Part shown: piece by piece, positions 1-8,504 of the stretch
Position numbering within the stretch: the first letter of the stretch is position 1
How the letters are laid out: every line of letters starts with the position of its first letter
From: Methylobacterium nonmethylotrophicum
GTDB taxonomy: Bacteria; Pseudomonadota; Alphaproteobacteria; Rhizobiales; Beijerinckiaceae
Length of the DNA: 64,000 nt
NCBI RefSeq assembly: GCF_004745635.1
Contig: NZ_SRLB01000011.1
Location: forward strand, 208,440-272,439
Reading direction: 5' to 3'
Notes under the pieces: generated by a model
Seen by the model: the letters and a program-made list of their open reading frames with translations, nothing else
Told to the model about the DNA's origin: nothing
Database searches by the model: none
Translations under genes and position numbers: made by a program

Positions 1-774
1 GGCCGGGTCGCGGGCGGTGTAGCGCAGCTCGTAGAGGGCGCTGCCGTCGAACCCCTCGGGCCGCGTGATCTCGATCGTCTTCGCGTCGCGGTAGCGGAAC
101 GACAGGCCCGGCGGCGTCGCCCGCGGGTCCTCGGGCTTCGCCCGCACGGTGAGGACGGCCTTCGCCGGGTCGAGGTCGGCCGCCGGCCAGGTCAGCGTCG
201 CGGTGACCGGGGATTTCGTATGGTCGAACACCCATTCCTCGCGGGACGGGCCGGTGACGCCCTGGAGCACCGGCAGGCGGATGCCCATGCCGGCACCCGG
301 GGCGATGTCGCCCTGCCAGCCGATCCAGGCCAGGGTGTAGCCCCGCGACAGCAGGAAGCCCCGCCCCGCATCGTCCGCCTGCGCGAGCCGGCCCGAGGCC
401 TCGGTCGAGGAGCCCTCGAAGAGCGGGCCCATCAGCTTGCGGCCGCGGTTGGGGATCTCGACGAGGAGCAGGCCGTTGGGGCGCTCCGGCCGCAGCACCA
501 CCACGTCGGCCACCGCCTCGACCCGGCCCTCGGCGTTGCGGGGCGCGAGCGCGATGTCGGCGATGATGGCGTTGTGGGGATCGGCGGGATCGAGGGCGAT
601 GGTCGCCCGCCCGGTGATCTTCTCCGCCGTGCCGCGCTCGCCGAAGCGGCGGCCCTGCAGCGCCGGCCGCTCGACCGACACGGTCTCGAACCGCGTCACC
701 TCGGCCTCGGCCGCCCCGGCGATGACGCCGCCCCCGAGCAGCGCCAGGGCCGCAGCCCTCCCCATCCTCGTCAT
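1..774 (-). CDS. alpha/beta hydrolase domain-containing protein (3' end cut by window)
   Basis: The 258 visible codons give a secreted protein. It starts MTRMGRAAALALLGGGVIAG, a signal peptide ending near AEAE, followed by the N-terminal beta-rich part of the family annotated as alpha/beta hydrolase domain (PF20091-like). Typical stretches are LLLVEIPNRGRKLMGPLF and GYTLAWIGWQGD. The catalytic serine region would lie beyond the window edge, so activity cannot be judged. The start at 774 is preceded by GGAGGAT at a good distance; a second ATG nine bases in is possible. The substrate is unknown. Family assignment is from remembered sequence similarity. Confidence 0.75.
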   Translation of the reverse strand, partial: MTRMGRAAALALLGGGVIAGAAEAEVTRFETVSVERPALQGRRFGERGTAEKITGRATIALDPADPHNAIIADIALAPRNAEGRVEAVADVVVLRPERPNGLLLVEIPNRGRKLMGPLFEGSSTEASGRLAQADDAGRGFLLSRGYTLAWIGWQGDIAPGAGMGIRLPVLQGVTGPSREEWVFDHTKSPVTATLTWPAADLDPAKAVLTVRAKPEDPRATPPGLSFRYRDAKTIEITRPEGFDGSALYELRYTARDPA

Positions 775-995
775 GTCGCATCCTCCGCGGGGCCACGTCC
801 GGGCCCCTTCCGGCGCGACCCTAGAAGCGCGCGGCGGCGCTGTGAACCGGCGTCGTCGGCGTGGCGCCTCGGCGCCGGAGGCGGTCGGCTGCTGTGCCGC
901 AGGGTGGGGCCGGACGCGCGGCGAACTTCGGGCGCGGGCGCGCGTCGTCACACCAGACCGCGAGGCGTCCTCGCATCGATCAGGATCACGCACCC

Positions 996-1376
996 ATGAG
1001 CTTCGCCACCGACGTCCCCCCGCATCTCTCGGCGCAGCGCGGCGACACGCCCGCACCCGTCGAGGCGCCGCGCCCGAACACCGCGATGCTCAAGGGCGAC
1101 ATCGATTCCGGCCGCAGCGGGGACAAGGTCGAGGTGTTCGATCCCGGGATGGCGATGCTCGGCACCTGCGAGGAGGCGGGCGGCAATGCCCTCTCGCCGA
1201 AGGACATCGCGCGGGCCCGCTTCGCCGAGATCAAGGAGCGCTGGCGCCTGTCGCCGCGCAAGCCCGGCTACGCGCACAATCACGTCGACCCGACGCTCGC
1301 CTTGTATGTCGGGTTCATCGGGGTGGCGGGCATCGGCCTCTCGGCCGCGATCTGGCTCGCCCGCGCCACCGTGTAG
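996..1376 (+). CDS. hypothetical protein with C-terminal membrane anchor
   Basis: This is a 126-residue protein of unknown function. The first 95 residues are hydrophilic, with proline- and charge-rich stretches. The last 25 or so (from about LALYVGFIGVAGIGL) form one transmembrane helix ending at the C-terminus, so it is probably a tail-anchored inner-membrane protein. The ATG at 996 begins MSFATDVPPHLSAQ. An earlier in-frame ATG at 861 would add 45 arginine-rich residues that look like non-coding translation. It is divergent from the hydrolase gene at 774, and the roughly 220 bp between them should hold both promoters. I do not recognise a family. Confidence 0.6.
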   Translation: MSFATDVPPHLSAQRGDTPAPVEAPRPNTAMLKGDIDSGRSGDKVEVFDPGMAMLGTCEEAGGNALSPKDIARARFAEIKERWRLSPRKPGYAHNHVDPTLALYVGFIGVAGIGLSAAIWLARATV

Positions 1377-1484
1377 GCGACGCCTTCGGGCGAGCCCCAC
1401 CGCGCAGTATCCGCCCCCGGTCCGAGGCCGCTTCGCTGTGCGGCACGAGCCCGGGGGGAGTATGATGAGCGGGCTTCGTGCGCC

Positions 1485-1595
1485 TCAGGCGCGCCGGAGC
1501 GCCCGGAACGGCGCCGCCACGAGGGTGCACAAGCCGCCGACCGTGAGGACGAGGGCGACCGAGAGGAGCGCCCCGAAGATGCTGATGAAACGCAC
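1485..1595 (-). CDS. possible 36-aa membrane miniprotein
   Basis: A GTG start at 1595 gives a 36-residue peptide: a short basic start, one long hydrophobic helix (FISIFGALLSVALVLTVGGL) and a basic end (APFRALRRA). This is the layout of a small single-pass inner-membrane protein. Longer readings of the frame add only arginine- and proline-rich sequence with no protein character. The ribosome binding site is weak (GCGAGG). No family is recognised. The main support is the clean hydrophobic segment flanked by positive charges. Confidence 0.35.
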   Translation of the reverse strand: MRFISIFGALLSVALVLTVGGLCTLVAAPFRALRRA

Positions 1596-2138
1596 GCGAC
1601 TGCCTCGCTGGGATGGCTGCGCGCCGCGGCGGCGCCGCGGCGGGTTCGTCCGGCACGAGGCGCCCCAAACAAGGCAGGAGTGAGGACTCAGGGCAACGCT
1701 CAAGCTGGAATTGGCGAGCCCGACGTCGCGCTCGACCCAGACTCCTGCTCCGGGCGGTGCGGCCGTTCGGGTGGTTAACGAAATGCGAGTGTCCGCGCGC
1801 CGGATCGTCTCGGGATCGGTCCACGGCTGGCTGGATCAGAACGGGACCCGGACGCCGCGCCGATGCGATTCGGGCCGTCCACGATCGACTGGCCGAAGAC
1901 ACCGGACAGAATCGGTCAGCCCAAGGACTCATTGATAAAGCCCGTCGCCGCGAGGGCGAGTGCCCGGTGATGGGTCAGAATTGAGCGGCATACCCGGCAG
2001 GCAGCTGCGCCTGGCTGGAACCAGGCTTGTGAATCAATACGCCGCCGCCCCGCCTCCATGCGCGAATTGAATGACCCGGCTGCGCGTGAGGGCACGAGGC
2101 TGTCCGGCGCCGGCCGGCCGGATTGCCTCAGGCCCGCC
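1596..2138. other. intergenic stretch, no gene recognised
   Basis: About 540 bases between the small membrane ORF and the csbD-like promoter. All open frames here are arginine- or proline-rich shadows. I see no RNA gene or repeat. Confidence 0.5.
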
Positions 2139-2164
2139 GGAACGCTTCGGGTTAGATCTTCGTT
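2139..2164 (+). promoter_or_regulatory. EcfG-type general stress promoter
   Basis: GGAAC at 2139-2143 is followed by a 17-base spacer and CGTT at 2161-2164. This matches the alphaproteobacterial sigma-EcfG consensus (GGAAC, 16-17 bases, CGTT) used in the PhyR-NepR-EcfG response. It lies about 49 bp before the csbD-like start codon, which fits a stress-induced gene. The motif match is direct; regulation by EcfG is inferred. Confidence 0.7.
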
Positions 2165-2212
2165 TGCACGGTGACCCCCCGCATGGGGAGCAGACAAAAG
2201 CAGGAGCACGAC

Positions 2213-2392
2213 ATGGCAGTCGATAAGGACCGCGTTGAGGGCTCCGCCACGAATTTGGGCGGCAAGATCAAAGAAGGCGCGGGCAACCTCACAGGTGACG
2301 AGAAGCTCAAGAACGAGGGCATTGTCGATCAAGTCAAGGGCAAGGTCCAGAACGCCGTAGGCAGCGTGAAGGATGCCCTCAAGGGCAAGTGA
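2213..2392 (+). CDS. CsbD family stress protein
   Basis: A 59-residue hydrophilic protein beginning MAVDKDRVEGSATNLGGKIK and ending VKDALKGK. It has the CsbD layout: an N-terminal GSATNLGGKIKEGAGNLTGD block, then a second amphipathic segment with repeated lysine and valine (QVKGKVQNAVGSVKD). CsbD-like proteins are small, abundant, bacterial stress-induced proteins whose molecular role is unclear. The ATG at 2213 is preceded by AGGAGC at good spacing; the upstream in-frame ATG at 2171 lacks this. An EcfG-type promoter precedes the gene and a hairpin follows it, so it is probably a single-gene unit. Confidence 0.9.
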   Translation: MAVDKDRVEGSATNLGGKIKEGAGNLTGDEKLKNEGIVDQVKGKVQNAVGSVKDALKGK

Positions 2393-2409
2393 GTCGACAT
2401 GGCAGGACG

Positions 2410-2444
2410 CCCTCTCACGTGTCGGATCGCGGCGCGTGAGAGGG
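2410..2444 (+). terminator. hairpin downstream of csbD-like gene
   Basis: Perfect 10-bp inverted repeat CCCTCTCACG / CGTGAGAGGG with a 15-base loop, 18 bp after the csbD-like stop. There is no T-run, so it may be an atypical terminator or an RNA-stabilising hairpin. Confidence 0.5.
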
Positions 2445-2681
2445 CCCCGGCTGAACCTGAGGGGTCAGGCATTGCAGACCCAACCCGCATTCTGACGGAT
2501 CAGGTTTCCCATTCCGGCATGACGAGCCGAAGCACCTTTTTGCGATGATGTGCCGGACGCCGTCCGCGCCGTGGCGATTGTGAACGTGAGATGTCGTCCA
2601 TGCCGCAGGTCTGCCGGACCGGCGGCTCGCAAGGGACTCATTCCAGCAGATTGTCAGCCAGCGCAACGGCCTGGCCAAGCG

Positions 2682-2999
2682 TGGCGTCCCCGGCAGGGCT
2701 CGAACCTGCGACCCCAGGTTTCATCCCACTTCGGCTTTCGCCGCCGCCGCGAGGCGTTCGTGGTCTGGACTATCCCTTCACCGTAGGCCCGCAAGATGCC
2801 CTGCAGAGGCCCTTAGGTGCCGCCCGTCTAGTCTCTACACCTTCCCGGCCTGGCAGGCCGGGCTTGGCTCGGGATCGGCGTGAGCGAAAGGCGGCTCGAC
2901 GCTTTCCCCGACTTTGAGCGGATCCGCCGCGCGGTTTCCCGGCGCGACGCCCAATTCGGCTTAGGAAACCTGTGCTCTGTCCAGCTGAGCTACGGAGAC
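2682..2999 (-). tRNA. tRNA-Arg(CCT), interrupted by a group I intron
   Basis: The 5' exon (2999 to 2963) starts GTCTCCGTAGCTCAGC and ends with the anticodon CCT; the 3' exon (2721 to 2682) starts AAACCTGGGGTCGC and ends in encoded CCA. Joined, they fold as a normal tRNA: acceptor GTCTCCG/CGGGGAC, D stem GCTC/GAGC, anticodon stem CAGGT/ACCTG with loop TTCCTAA, T stem GCAGG/CCTGC. A 241-nt intron sits directly after anticodon base 36, the position known for group I introns in tRNA-Arg(CCU) of Agrobacterium and other alphaproteobacteria. Reads AGG codons. Confidence 0.92.
2722..2962 (-). ncRNA. group I self-splicing intron in tRNA-Arg(CCT)
   Basis: The 241-nt intron carries the conserved core. 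GAGACTAGACGG (about 2838-2826) and GGGATAGTCC (about 2776-2766) give the P7 guanosine-binding pairing GACTA/TAGTC, as in bacterial tRNA-Leu and tRNA-Ile introns. The last intron base is G (2722), the expected omega-G, and the 5' exon ends in U for the U-G pair of P1. No homing endonuclease is encoded, so mobility would need a partner. Size and core suggest the IC3 type found in bacterial tRNA genes; subgroup is inferred. Confidence 0.88.
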
Positions 3000-3081
3000 C
3001 CACGGCAGGCCTCTTACCATCCCGGCCGCGTTCCGCCAACCTCGCATGAGGCGATGGGATCCAGAGGGGCGGGTTTCCGGC

Positions 3082-3876
3082 ATGAGGGGACGGGTCGCGG
3101 CAGCCTTCGGTCTCGCGCTCCTCGCCGGCGGGGCGGACGGGGCCCCGCGCCCGCGCGAGCCGCCGGCCTGCCGGGGCCGGATCGCCGGGCAGGACCGGCT
3201 CGACTCGGTGGCGGCGCGGGGCGAGCTCGTCCTCGCCTCCGGGCGGCGGGCCCGCCTCGACGGCCTGCGCTGGCCCGACGACCCGGCGGCGGCCGAGGCG
3301 GCGCGGGCCTGGCTCGCCGGGTTCGCCGGCCGGCCGCTCGCCACCCGCGAGGCGCCGGAGCCGGACCGCTGGGGCCGAATCGCGCTCGATGCCGCGACGC
3401 AGGAGGACGAGCCGGTCGACCTCGCCGGGGGCCTCGTGGCGGCCGGGCTGGCGCCGGTCGATGCCGGGGAGGCCGACAGCCTGTGCCGCCCGGGGCTGCT
3501 GGCGCTCGAGGACGCGGCGCGCCGCGCCGGGCGGGGCCTCTGGGCCGAATCGCCGCCGGTGCCGGTGGAGGAGGCGGCGCGGCTCTCCGGGATGGCGGGC
3601 CGCTTCGCCGTGGTGGAGGGCCGGGTGCGCAGCGTCGGCGAGCGCGAGCGCCGCACCTACCTCAACTTCGCCCCTTTCGGCCAGGAAGGTGTGACCGTCA
3701 CGGTGTCGAAACGCACTTGGCGGATCATGCTCGAACGTGGTTTCTCTGCTGTCGCGCTTCGGGGGCGGCGCGTGCGGGCTCGCGGCGTCGTCGAGCTGTG
3801 GCGCTGGCCGACCCTGGATATCGGCGCGGCCGAGATGATCGAGATGCTGGACGAGGAGCAGGCGCAGCGGCGCTGA
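3082..3876 (+). CDS. SNase-like (thermonuclease-fold) exported protein
   Basis: 264 residues with an N-terminal signal peptide (MRGRVAAAFGLALLAGGADG). Residues about 45-165 follow the staphylococcal nuclease fold: RARLDGLRWPDD corresponds to the usual RL-x-GIDAPE strand, DRWGR to the D-x-x-GR turn, and LVAAGLAPVD to the LV-x-x-GLA segment, ending in ARRAGRGLW. The acidic calcium-site residues are poorly kept, so nuclease activity is doubtful. The C-terminal 100 residues (VEGRVRSVGERERRTYLNF) look like an OB-fold extension. The ATG at 3082 was chosen because the signal peptide begins there. It is followed 5 bases later by the M48 protease gene, so the two are probably co-transcribed. Confidence 0.75.
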   Translation: MRGRVAAAFGLALLAGGADGAPRPREPPACRGRIAGQDRLDSVAARGELVLASGRRARLDGLRWPDDPAAAEAARAWLAGFAGRPLATREAPEPDRWGRIALDAATQEDEPVDLAGGLVAAGLAPVDAGEADSLCRPGLLALEDAARRAGRGLWAESPPVPVEEAARLSGMAGRFAVVEGRVRSVGERERRTYLNFAPFGQEGVTVTVSKRTWRIMLERGFSAVALRGRRVRARGVVELWRWPTLDIGAAEMIEMLDEEQAQRR

Positions 3877-3881
3877 TCGCC

Positions 3882-5396
3882 ATGGGGTGGCTTTTCACGC
3901 GAACACAGCCGGCCGGCCTCGCCGCGGCACTCCTGCCTGCGGCGGCGCTCGGGCGTGCGGCGGCTCTTGGGCGTGCTGCGGCTCTTGCCCTGCTCGCCGC
4001 CGCCTGCACCGCCGACCAGACCGGCGCGCTGGCGCCGGTTGCGGCCGTGGTGCCGCCGGAGGCGCCGCGCACCACCGGGCGCGACCGGCCGGCCAACGAC
4101 GCCGACCACGCCAAGCTCGTGGCCTCGTTCGGCGGCGAGTACCGGGCGCCGGCGGCCCTGCGCCTCGTCAGCGACGTCACCGACCGCCTGGTCAAGGCGA
4201 CGGAGCGGCCGGACGAGACCTACGCGGTGACGCTGCTCGACTCGCCGGTGGTCAACGCCTTCGCGCTGCCGACGGGCCGGCTCTACGTCACCCGCGGGCT
4301 GCTCGCGCTCGCCGACGACACCTCCGAGCTCGCCGCCGTGCTGGCGCACGAGATCGCCCACGTGACGCTGCGCCACGCCAGCGCCCGCACCGAGATGGCC
4401 CTGCGCTCCGAGCTCGTCAGCAAGGTCGTGGCCGACGTGCTCAACGACCCGGCGACCGGCGCCCTGCTGCAGGACCAGTCCCGCTTCGTACTGGCCCGCT
4501 TCTCGCGCGCCCAGGAATTCGAGGCCGACCAGGCCGGGGTGCGCACGCTGGCGCGGGCCGGCTACGACCCGTTCGGCGCCGCCCGCTTCCTCACCGCGCT
4601 CAACCGCACCCAGGCCTTGCGCGTCGGCGCCGGGCTCGGCGCCGAGCCCGACATGCTGGCGACGCATCCGAGCACGCCCGAGCGCATCACCCAGGTGACC
4701 CAGGCCGCGCGGCGCATCGGGGCGCCGGGCCTCGGCGTCGACGACCGCAACCGCTACCTCGCGGCGATCGACGGCATCGCCTACGGCGACAACCCCGCCG
4801 ACGGGCTGATCCGCGGCCGGCGCTTCATCCACCCGCGGCTCGGCGTCGCCTTCGAGGCGCCGGAGGGGTTCGGGCTCGACAACACCGCCCGGGCCGTGCT
4901 CGGCACCACCCCGGACGGCAACCGCCGCCTGCTCTTCGACGCCGTCGAGACCCATCCGGGCCAGGGGCTCGAGGAGGTGCTGAAGGCGACCTGGAACGAC
5001 GCCATCGAGACCGGCAGCGTGGAGAACCGGATGCTGAACGGCTTCCCGGCGGTGACCGCGGTCTCGAAGGGCAAGGAATGGTTCTTCCGCCTCGCGGCCG
5101 TCCGGATCAGCACCAACACCTTCCGGATGATCATGGCGGCCAAGGGGAATGCCGACCCGGAGCCCGCCTTCGCCCGCTGGCTCGCCAGCGTCGCCCAGGT
5201 GACGCTGGAGGAGGCCCGCGCCCTCAAGCCCCTGCGCATCCAGGTCGTCACCGCCGCCGCCGGCGACACCGCCGAGGGACTGGCGCTGCGCATGACGGTG
5301 GGAGACAGGCCGCTCGAGCGGTTCCAGGTCCTCAACGGGCTCGACAAGGGCGTCCCGGTGCGGGCGGGCCAACCCTACAAGCTGGTGGTGGAGTAG
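3882..5396 (+). CDS. M48 family metalloprotease, lipoprotein
   Basis: 504 residues. The signal segment ends in LLAAAC with a likely lipidated Cys42, so the protein should sit in the periplasm anchored to a membrane. The peptidase domain (about 75-260) has the zinc motif HEIAH at 156-160 and the downstream glutamate in AQEFEADQAG, as in BepA/LoiP-type M48 enzymes linked to outer-membrane protein quality control. The C-terminal half (about 300-504) is an extra domain with KGKEWFFRLA and ends in a basic YKLVVE motif resembling C-terminal modules of related proteases. The signal peptide holds a short repeat, AAALGR twice, encoded by near-identical DNA units. It lies 5 bp after the nuclease-fold gene. 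Confidence 0.88.
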   Translation: MGWLFTRTQPAGLAAALLPAAALGRAAALGRAAALALLAAACTADQTGALAPVAAVVPPEAPRTTGRDRPANDADHAKLVASFGGEYRAPAALRLVSDVTDRLVKATERPDETYAVTLLDSPVVNAFALPTGRLYVTRGLLALADDTSELAAVLAHEIAHVTLRHASARTEMALRSELVSKVVADVLNDPATGALLQDQSRFVLARFSRAQEFEADQAGVRTLARAGYDPFGAARFLTALNRTQALRVGAGLGAEPDMLATHPSTPERITQVTQAARRIGAPGLGVDDRNRYLAAIDGIAYGDNPADGLIRGRRFIHPRLGVAFEAPEGFGLDNTARAVLGTTPDGNRRLLFDAVETHPGQGLEEVLKATWNDAIETGSVENRMLNGFPAVTAVSKGKEWFFRLAAVRISTNTFRMIMAAKGNADPEPAFARWLASVAQVTLEEARALKPLRIQVVTAAAGDTAEGLALRMTVGDRPLERFQVLNGLDKGVPVRAGQPYKLVVE

Positions 5397-5468
5397 CGCG
5401 GTTCCCGGAGAGCGGACCGGCCGCCCCGCTTCTCAAGCCCGGCCGACCATGCTATCTGGGCTGCCGCC

Positions 5469-5542
5469 GCGGGTGTAGCTCAATGGTAGAGCAGCAGCCT
5501 TCCAAGCTGAATACGAGGGTTCGATTCCCTTCACCCGCTCCA
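5469..5542 (+). tRNA. tRNA-Gly(TCC)
   Basis: A 74-nt cloverleaf: acceptor GCGGGTG/CACCCGC, D arm GCTC-AATGGTA-GAGC, anticodon loop CTTCCAA (anticodon TCC), T arm GAGGG-TTCGATT-CCCTT, and encoded CCA. Position 27-43 is a G-A mismatch, common in alphaproteobacterial tRNA-Gly. It stands alone after the protease gene, and the accessory microaerobic region begins soon after it. Confidence 0.95.
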
Positions 5543-6182
5543 CTTGTCCCAGAGCCTTTTCCTGAAGCCTGGACAGGCGCTTAGCGGCCGTGCCCGCGCA
5601 GCTTCGGCTCGGGCCTAAAACACCCGTATACAACATCGACACAACATGCAGCCCTGGCTGCCGGGCCCGTACGATTCGTGGGGATAGCTCGTCGAACCCC
5701 GGCGACGTCGCCCCTGCGGCGCTCCGATTCAAGGCCGATCCTCGGCCCGTCGACCGCCAGCGTCAGGGTCCCCGGCAGCCGCCTAGTCCGGCCGGAGCAC
5801 CTCAAGGGCGGGAGCGCCGCGGCGGCCCCCGGGGACGTTCGCGAGCGCCGTTGACGGTCCCTGCGCGAGCTGACACCGGGCCGGCATGAGCGACGCGCCC
5901 CCTCTACCCCCCGCAGGACGGCCCCGGCGCCGGCTCGGTCGTGGAGGTCGTGGTCCGCGTCATGGTCGGCCCGGACCGTTCGACGGTCGTCGTCCGCCGC
6001 GGCGGGGAGCCCGTGGCCCTGCACGAGATCCGCGAGCACGGGTCGGAGGCGGACGGCATCGGCGCGGTCGTCGAGGCCGCCATCCGCGAGGGGACGGCGG
6101 CGCTGCGCCCATAGCCCTTCCAGGGCATCGATATCCTCGCGCGGCATGCCCGACTGCAAGGATTGCTTCTCCTCCCCCTTTT
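5543..6182. other. intergenic region with a possible decayed reading frame
   Basis: 640 bases without a convincing gene. Between about 5941 and 6114 on the plus strand one frame reads like coding sequence (VVEVVVRVMVGPDRSTVVV, then HEIREHGSEADGIG, ending AALRP at a TAG at 6112-6114). It has no ribosome binding site and is closed upstream by a TGA at 5887, so it may be a remnant. Nothing else is recognised. Confidence 0.35.
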
Positions 6183-6521
6183 TTATGTCAGGCCATGACG
6201 CGTGAGCAGGCGGGCGATCACGCTGAGCGACGTCTTGATCCCACGCCTCGACAGACGCCCCTTCATCGCAGCCAGGGTCAGGTCGGGCGTCCGAGCGACC
6301 TGGTCGAGGAGATCCGACGCATGCTCCTCGAGGTCGGCCGAGCGACGGTCTCCTCCCATCGGGTCTGCCGCCAGCGAGCCGTGGCGGCTCAGCCGGGCAC
6401 GCCAGCGGCTGGCGCTCGTTGGGCTGATGCCGAACCGCTCGGCGGCTTGCCAGCCGGATAGGCCCGCTTCCAGCGCAGCAACGACGCGACGACGAAGTTC
6501 CACGGACAGGGCGGCCGGCAC
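6183..6521 (-). pseudogene. IS630-type transposase, N-terminal fragment
   Basis: 112 codons from a GTG at 6521, with a strong GGAGGA ribosome binding site four bases upstream. The product has the helix-turn-helix region of IS630-family transposases: ELRRRVVAALEAGLSGWQAA, then SASRWRARLSRHG, GGDRRS, and the linker that ends LLTRHGLT. It stops at a TAA followed by a run of six A, the place where many IS630 elements shift frame into the DDE catalytic domain. Here the sequence after the A-run does not read as a DDE domain in any frame, so only the DNA-binding part survives. Family membership is from similarity. Confidence 0.75.
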
Positions 6522-6953
6522 GGCTCCTCCAACGCCACAGGGTCGATCACCAACGCCGCCGCGTCGAAGCGCTTCGGCGGGCACGCGCGGCCTCTCCCGA
6601 TTCGGCGAGCGGTGCCATGAGCGAGTTCGCCCTCAACCCGTTGCCTAGGGCGGCTTCGGCGCCATGCCCTGGGCCGCCTCCACCAAGCGGCGGGCCCGGC
6701 GCGGGTCACGTGCATCATGAGGTTCGCCGCCTTCGCGTCGACGTGGTAGCTTCGGGCGGATCGAAATGGGCGTCCTGAGGCACCCTCTTCGGTCGTGGAT
6801 CCGTCAGCCAGGAATGGAGCCGCAAGCCGGAGGCCTGGTAACGCGGGCGGCGCGGCATGCGGGCCCGGAAGAGCAGTCCCGGCCGCTTCCCCCGCCTCGC
6901 GAGACGGAGCCCACCTCACGAGGGCGCAAGCGGACCCGCCTTCCGGCGGCACG
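6522..6953. other. non-coding region before fixL
   Basis: 430 bases between the transposase fragment and the histidine kinase. I see no gene, RNA or repeat. It must contain the fixLJ promoter, but I could not single it out. Confidence 0.4.
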
Positions 6954-8504
6954 ATGGACATGAAGGACCCAGCCGACCCACCGCCGTCCATCGGCATGCC
7001 GTTGAACGCCGAGGACCTCCGCAGCATCCTCGACGAGGCGGGCATCTGCACCTGGGTGCTCGACATCCCGACCGGCCGCGTCACCGTCTCCCCGACCTGT
7101 GCCGCCCTGTTCGGCGTACCGGCCGAGGGACTCGACAGCCTCGCGGCGATCCAGGCGCTCGTGCACCCCGAGGACCGGGGGGCCAGGTCGGCCGCCATCC
7201 GGCAGGCGCTGGCGCATGGCGGGACCTACGAGGTCGACTACCGCGTTGTGCGCCGCGACGGGCACCTCCATTGGCTGCGCTCGCGCGGGACCGTGCAGGC
7301 CGGTCCGGACGGGAAGCCGTTCCGCCACCGGGGCGTGGTCACCAGCATCCACGAGCATAGGCGGGCGGACGAGGAGTTGCGGGCCCGCGAGGCGCACCTA
7401 CGCTCGATCCTGGAGACCGTGCCGGACGCCATGGTCGTCATCGACGAGCAGGCCCGGATCAAGTCGTTCAGCGCCGCAGCCGTACGCCAGTTCGGCTACG
7501 CGGAGGCCGAGGTCGTGGACCGCAACGTCAGCCTGCTGATGCCGGAACCCTACCGGACCCAGCACGACGCCTACATGGACCGCTACCTGGCCACGGGCGA
7601 GCGGCGCATCATCGGCATCGGCCGGGTGGTCGTGGGCCAGCGCAAGGACGGCTCGACCTTCCCCATGGAGCTCTCGGTCGGCGAGATGCGCTCGGGCGGC
7701 GAGCGCTACTTCACCGGCTTCATCCGCGACCTGACCGAGCGGAGGCAGACCGAGACGCGACTGCAGGAGCTGCAATCCGAACTCGTCCACATGTCCCGCT
7801 TCACGGCGCTCGGCGAGATGGCTTCGACGCTGGCCCACGAGATCAACCAGCCGCTGACCGCCATCGCCAGCTACCTCAAGGGCTGCCGCCGCATCCTGTC
7901 CCGCATGGAGGGCGCCGAGGTCCCGATGCTGTCCGACGCGGTGAACCAAGCCGCCGAGCAGGCGCTGCGGGCGGGACAGGTCATCCGCCACCTGCGCGAG
8001 TTCGTGACCCGCGGCGAGGGCGAGCGCCACATCGAGAGCCTGCCGAAGCTGATCGAGGAGGCGAGCGCGCTGGCCCTCGTCGGCGCCAAGGAGAAGGGGG
8101 TGCGCGTGCGTTACGACCTCGACCCGGACGCGCCCCTCGTCCTCGCCGACCGCATCCAGGTGCAGCAGGTACTGCTCAACCTCATCCGCAACGCCATCGA
8201 AGCGATGCAGGAGGCCGAACGGCGCGAGTTGGTCGTCGCGACGAGAGCCCTGCCGGCGGAGGGCTTGGTCGAGGTGCAGGTGTCGGACACCGGCACCGGC
8301 ATCGCCCCTGAGGTCGCGGCACAACTCTTCGAGCCCTTCGTGACGACGAAGGCGAACGGGATGGGTGTCGGCCTCTCGATCTGTCGCACCATCGTCGAGT
8401 CGCATGGTGGGAAGATTCTCGCCGAGACAAGTGCCGCGGGCGGGACGACGTTCCGGTTCACGCTGCGCACCATCGACCGAAGGGAGCTCGCGCATGCCCA
8501 GTGA
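6954..8504 (+). CDS. fixL: FixL-type oxygen-sensing histidine kinase with two PAS domains
   Basis: 516 residues, cytoplasmic, with no membrane segment. PAS 1 covers about 22-135 and PAS 2 about 145-262. PAS 2 is the FixL heme domain: PYRTQHDAYMDRY holds the proximal heme ligand (His204, equal to His200 of Bradyrhizobium FixL), and IIGIGR ends in Arg224, the residue that contacts bound oxygen (Arg220 there). The kinase follows: H-box AHEINQP (His295), N-box LLNLIRNAIEAM, and G-boxes DTGTGI and GMGVGLSI. The heme presumably keeps the kinase off when oxygen is bound. The first ATG of MDM at 6954 is used. The stop overlaps the fixJ start by 11 bp, so the two genes are translationally coupled. Confidence 0.93.
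   Translation: MDMKDPADPPPSIGMPLNAEDLRSILDEAGICTWVLDIPTGRVTVSPTCAALFGVPAEGLDSLAAIQALVHPEDRGARSAAIRQALAHGGTYEVDYRVVRRDGHLHWLRSRGTVQAGPDGKPFRHRGVVTSIHEHRRADEELRAREAHLRSILETVPDAMVVIDEQARIKSFSAAAVRQFGYAEAEVVDRNVSLLMPEPYRTQHDAYMDRYLATGERRIIGIGRVVVGQRKDGSTFPMELSVGEMRSGGERYFTGFIRDLTERRQTETRLQELQSELVHMSRFTALGEMASTLAHEINQPLTAIASYLKGCRRILSRMEGAEVPMLSDAVNQAAEQALRAGQVIRHLREFVTRGEGERHIESLPKLIEEASALALVGAKEKGVRVRYDLDPDAPLVLADRIQVQQVLLNLIRNAIEAMQEAERRELVVATRALPAEGLVEVQVSDTGTGIAPEVAAQLFEPFVTTKANGMGVGLSICRTIVESHGGKILAETSAAGGTTFRFTLRTIDRRELAHAQ

Noticed and set aside
5886..6461. 191-codon plus-strand frame starting at 5886
   Set aside because: Runs antisense through the IS630 fragment and is Arg/Pro/Gly-rich; no homology or ribosome binding site.
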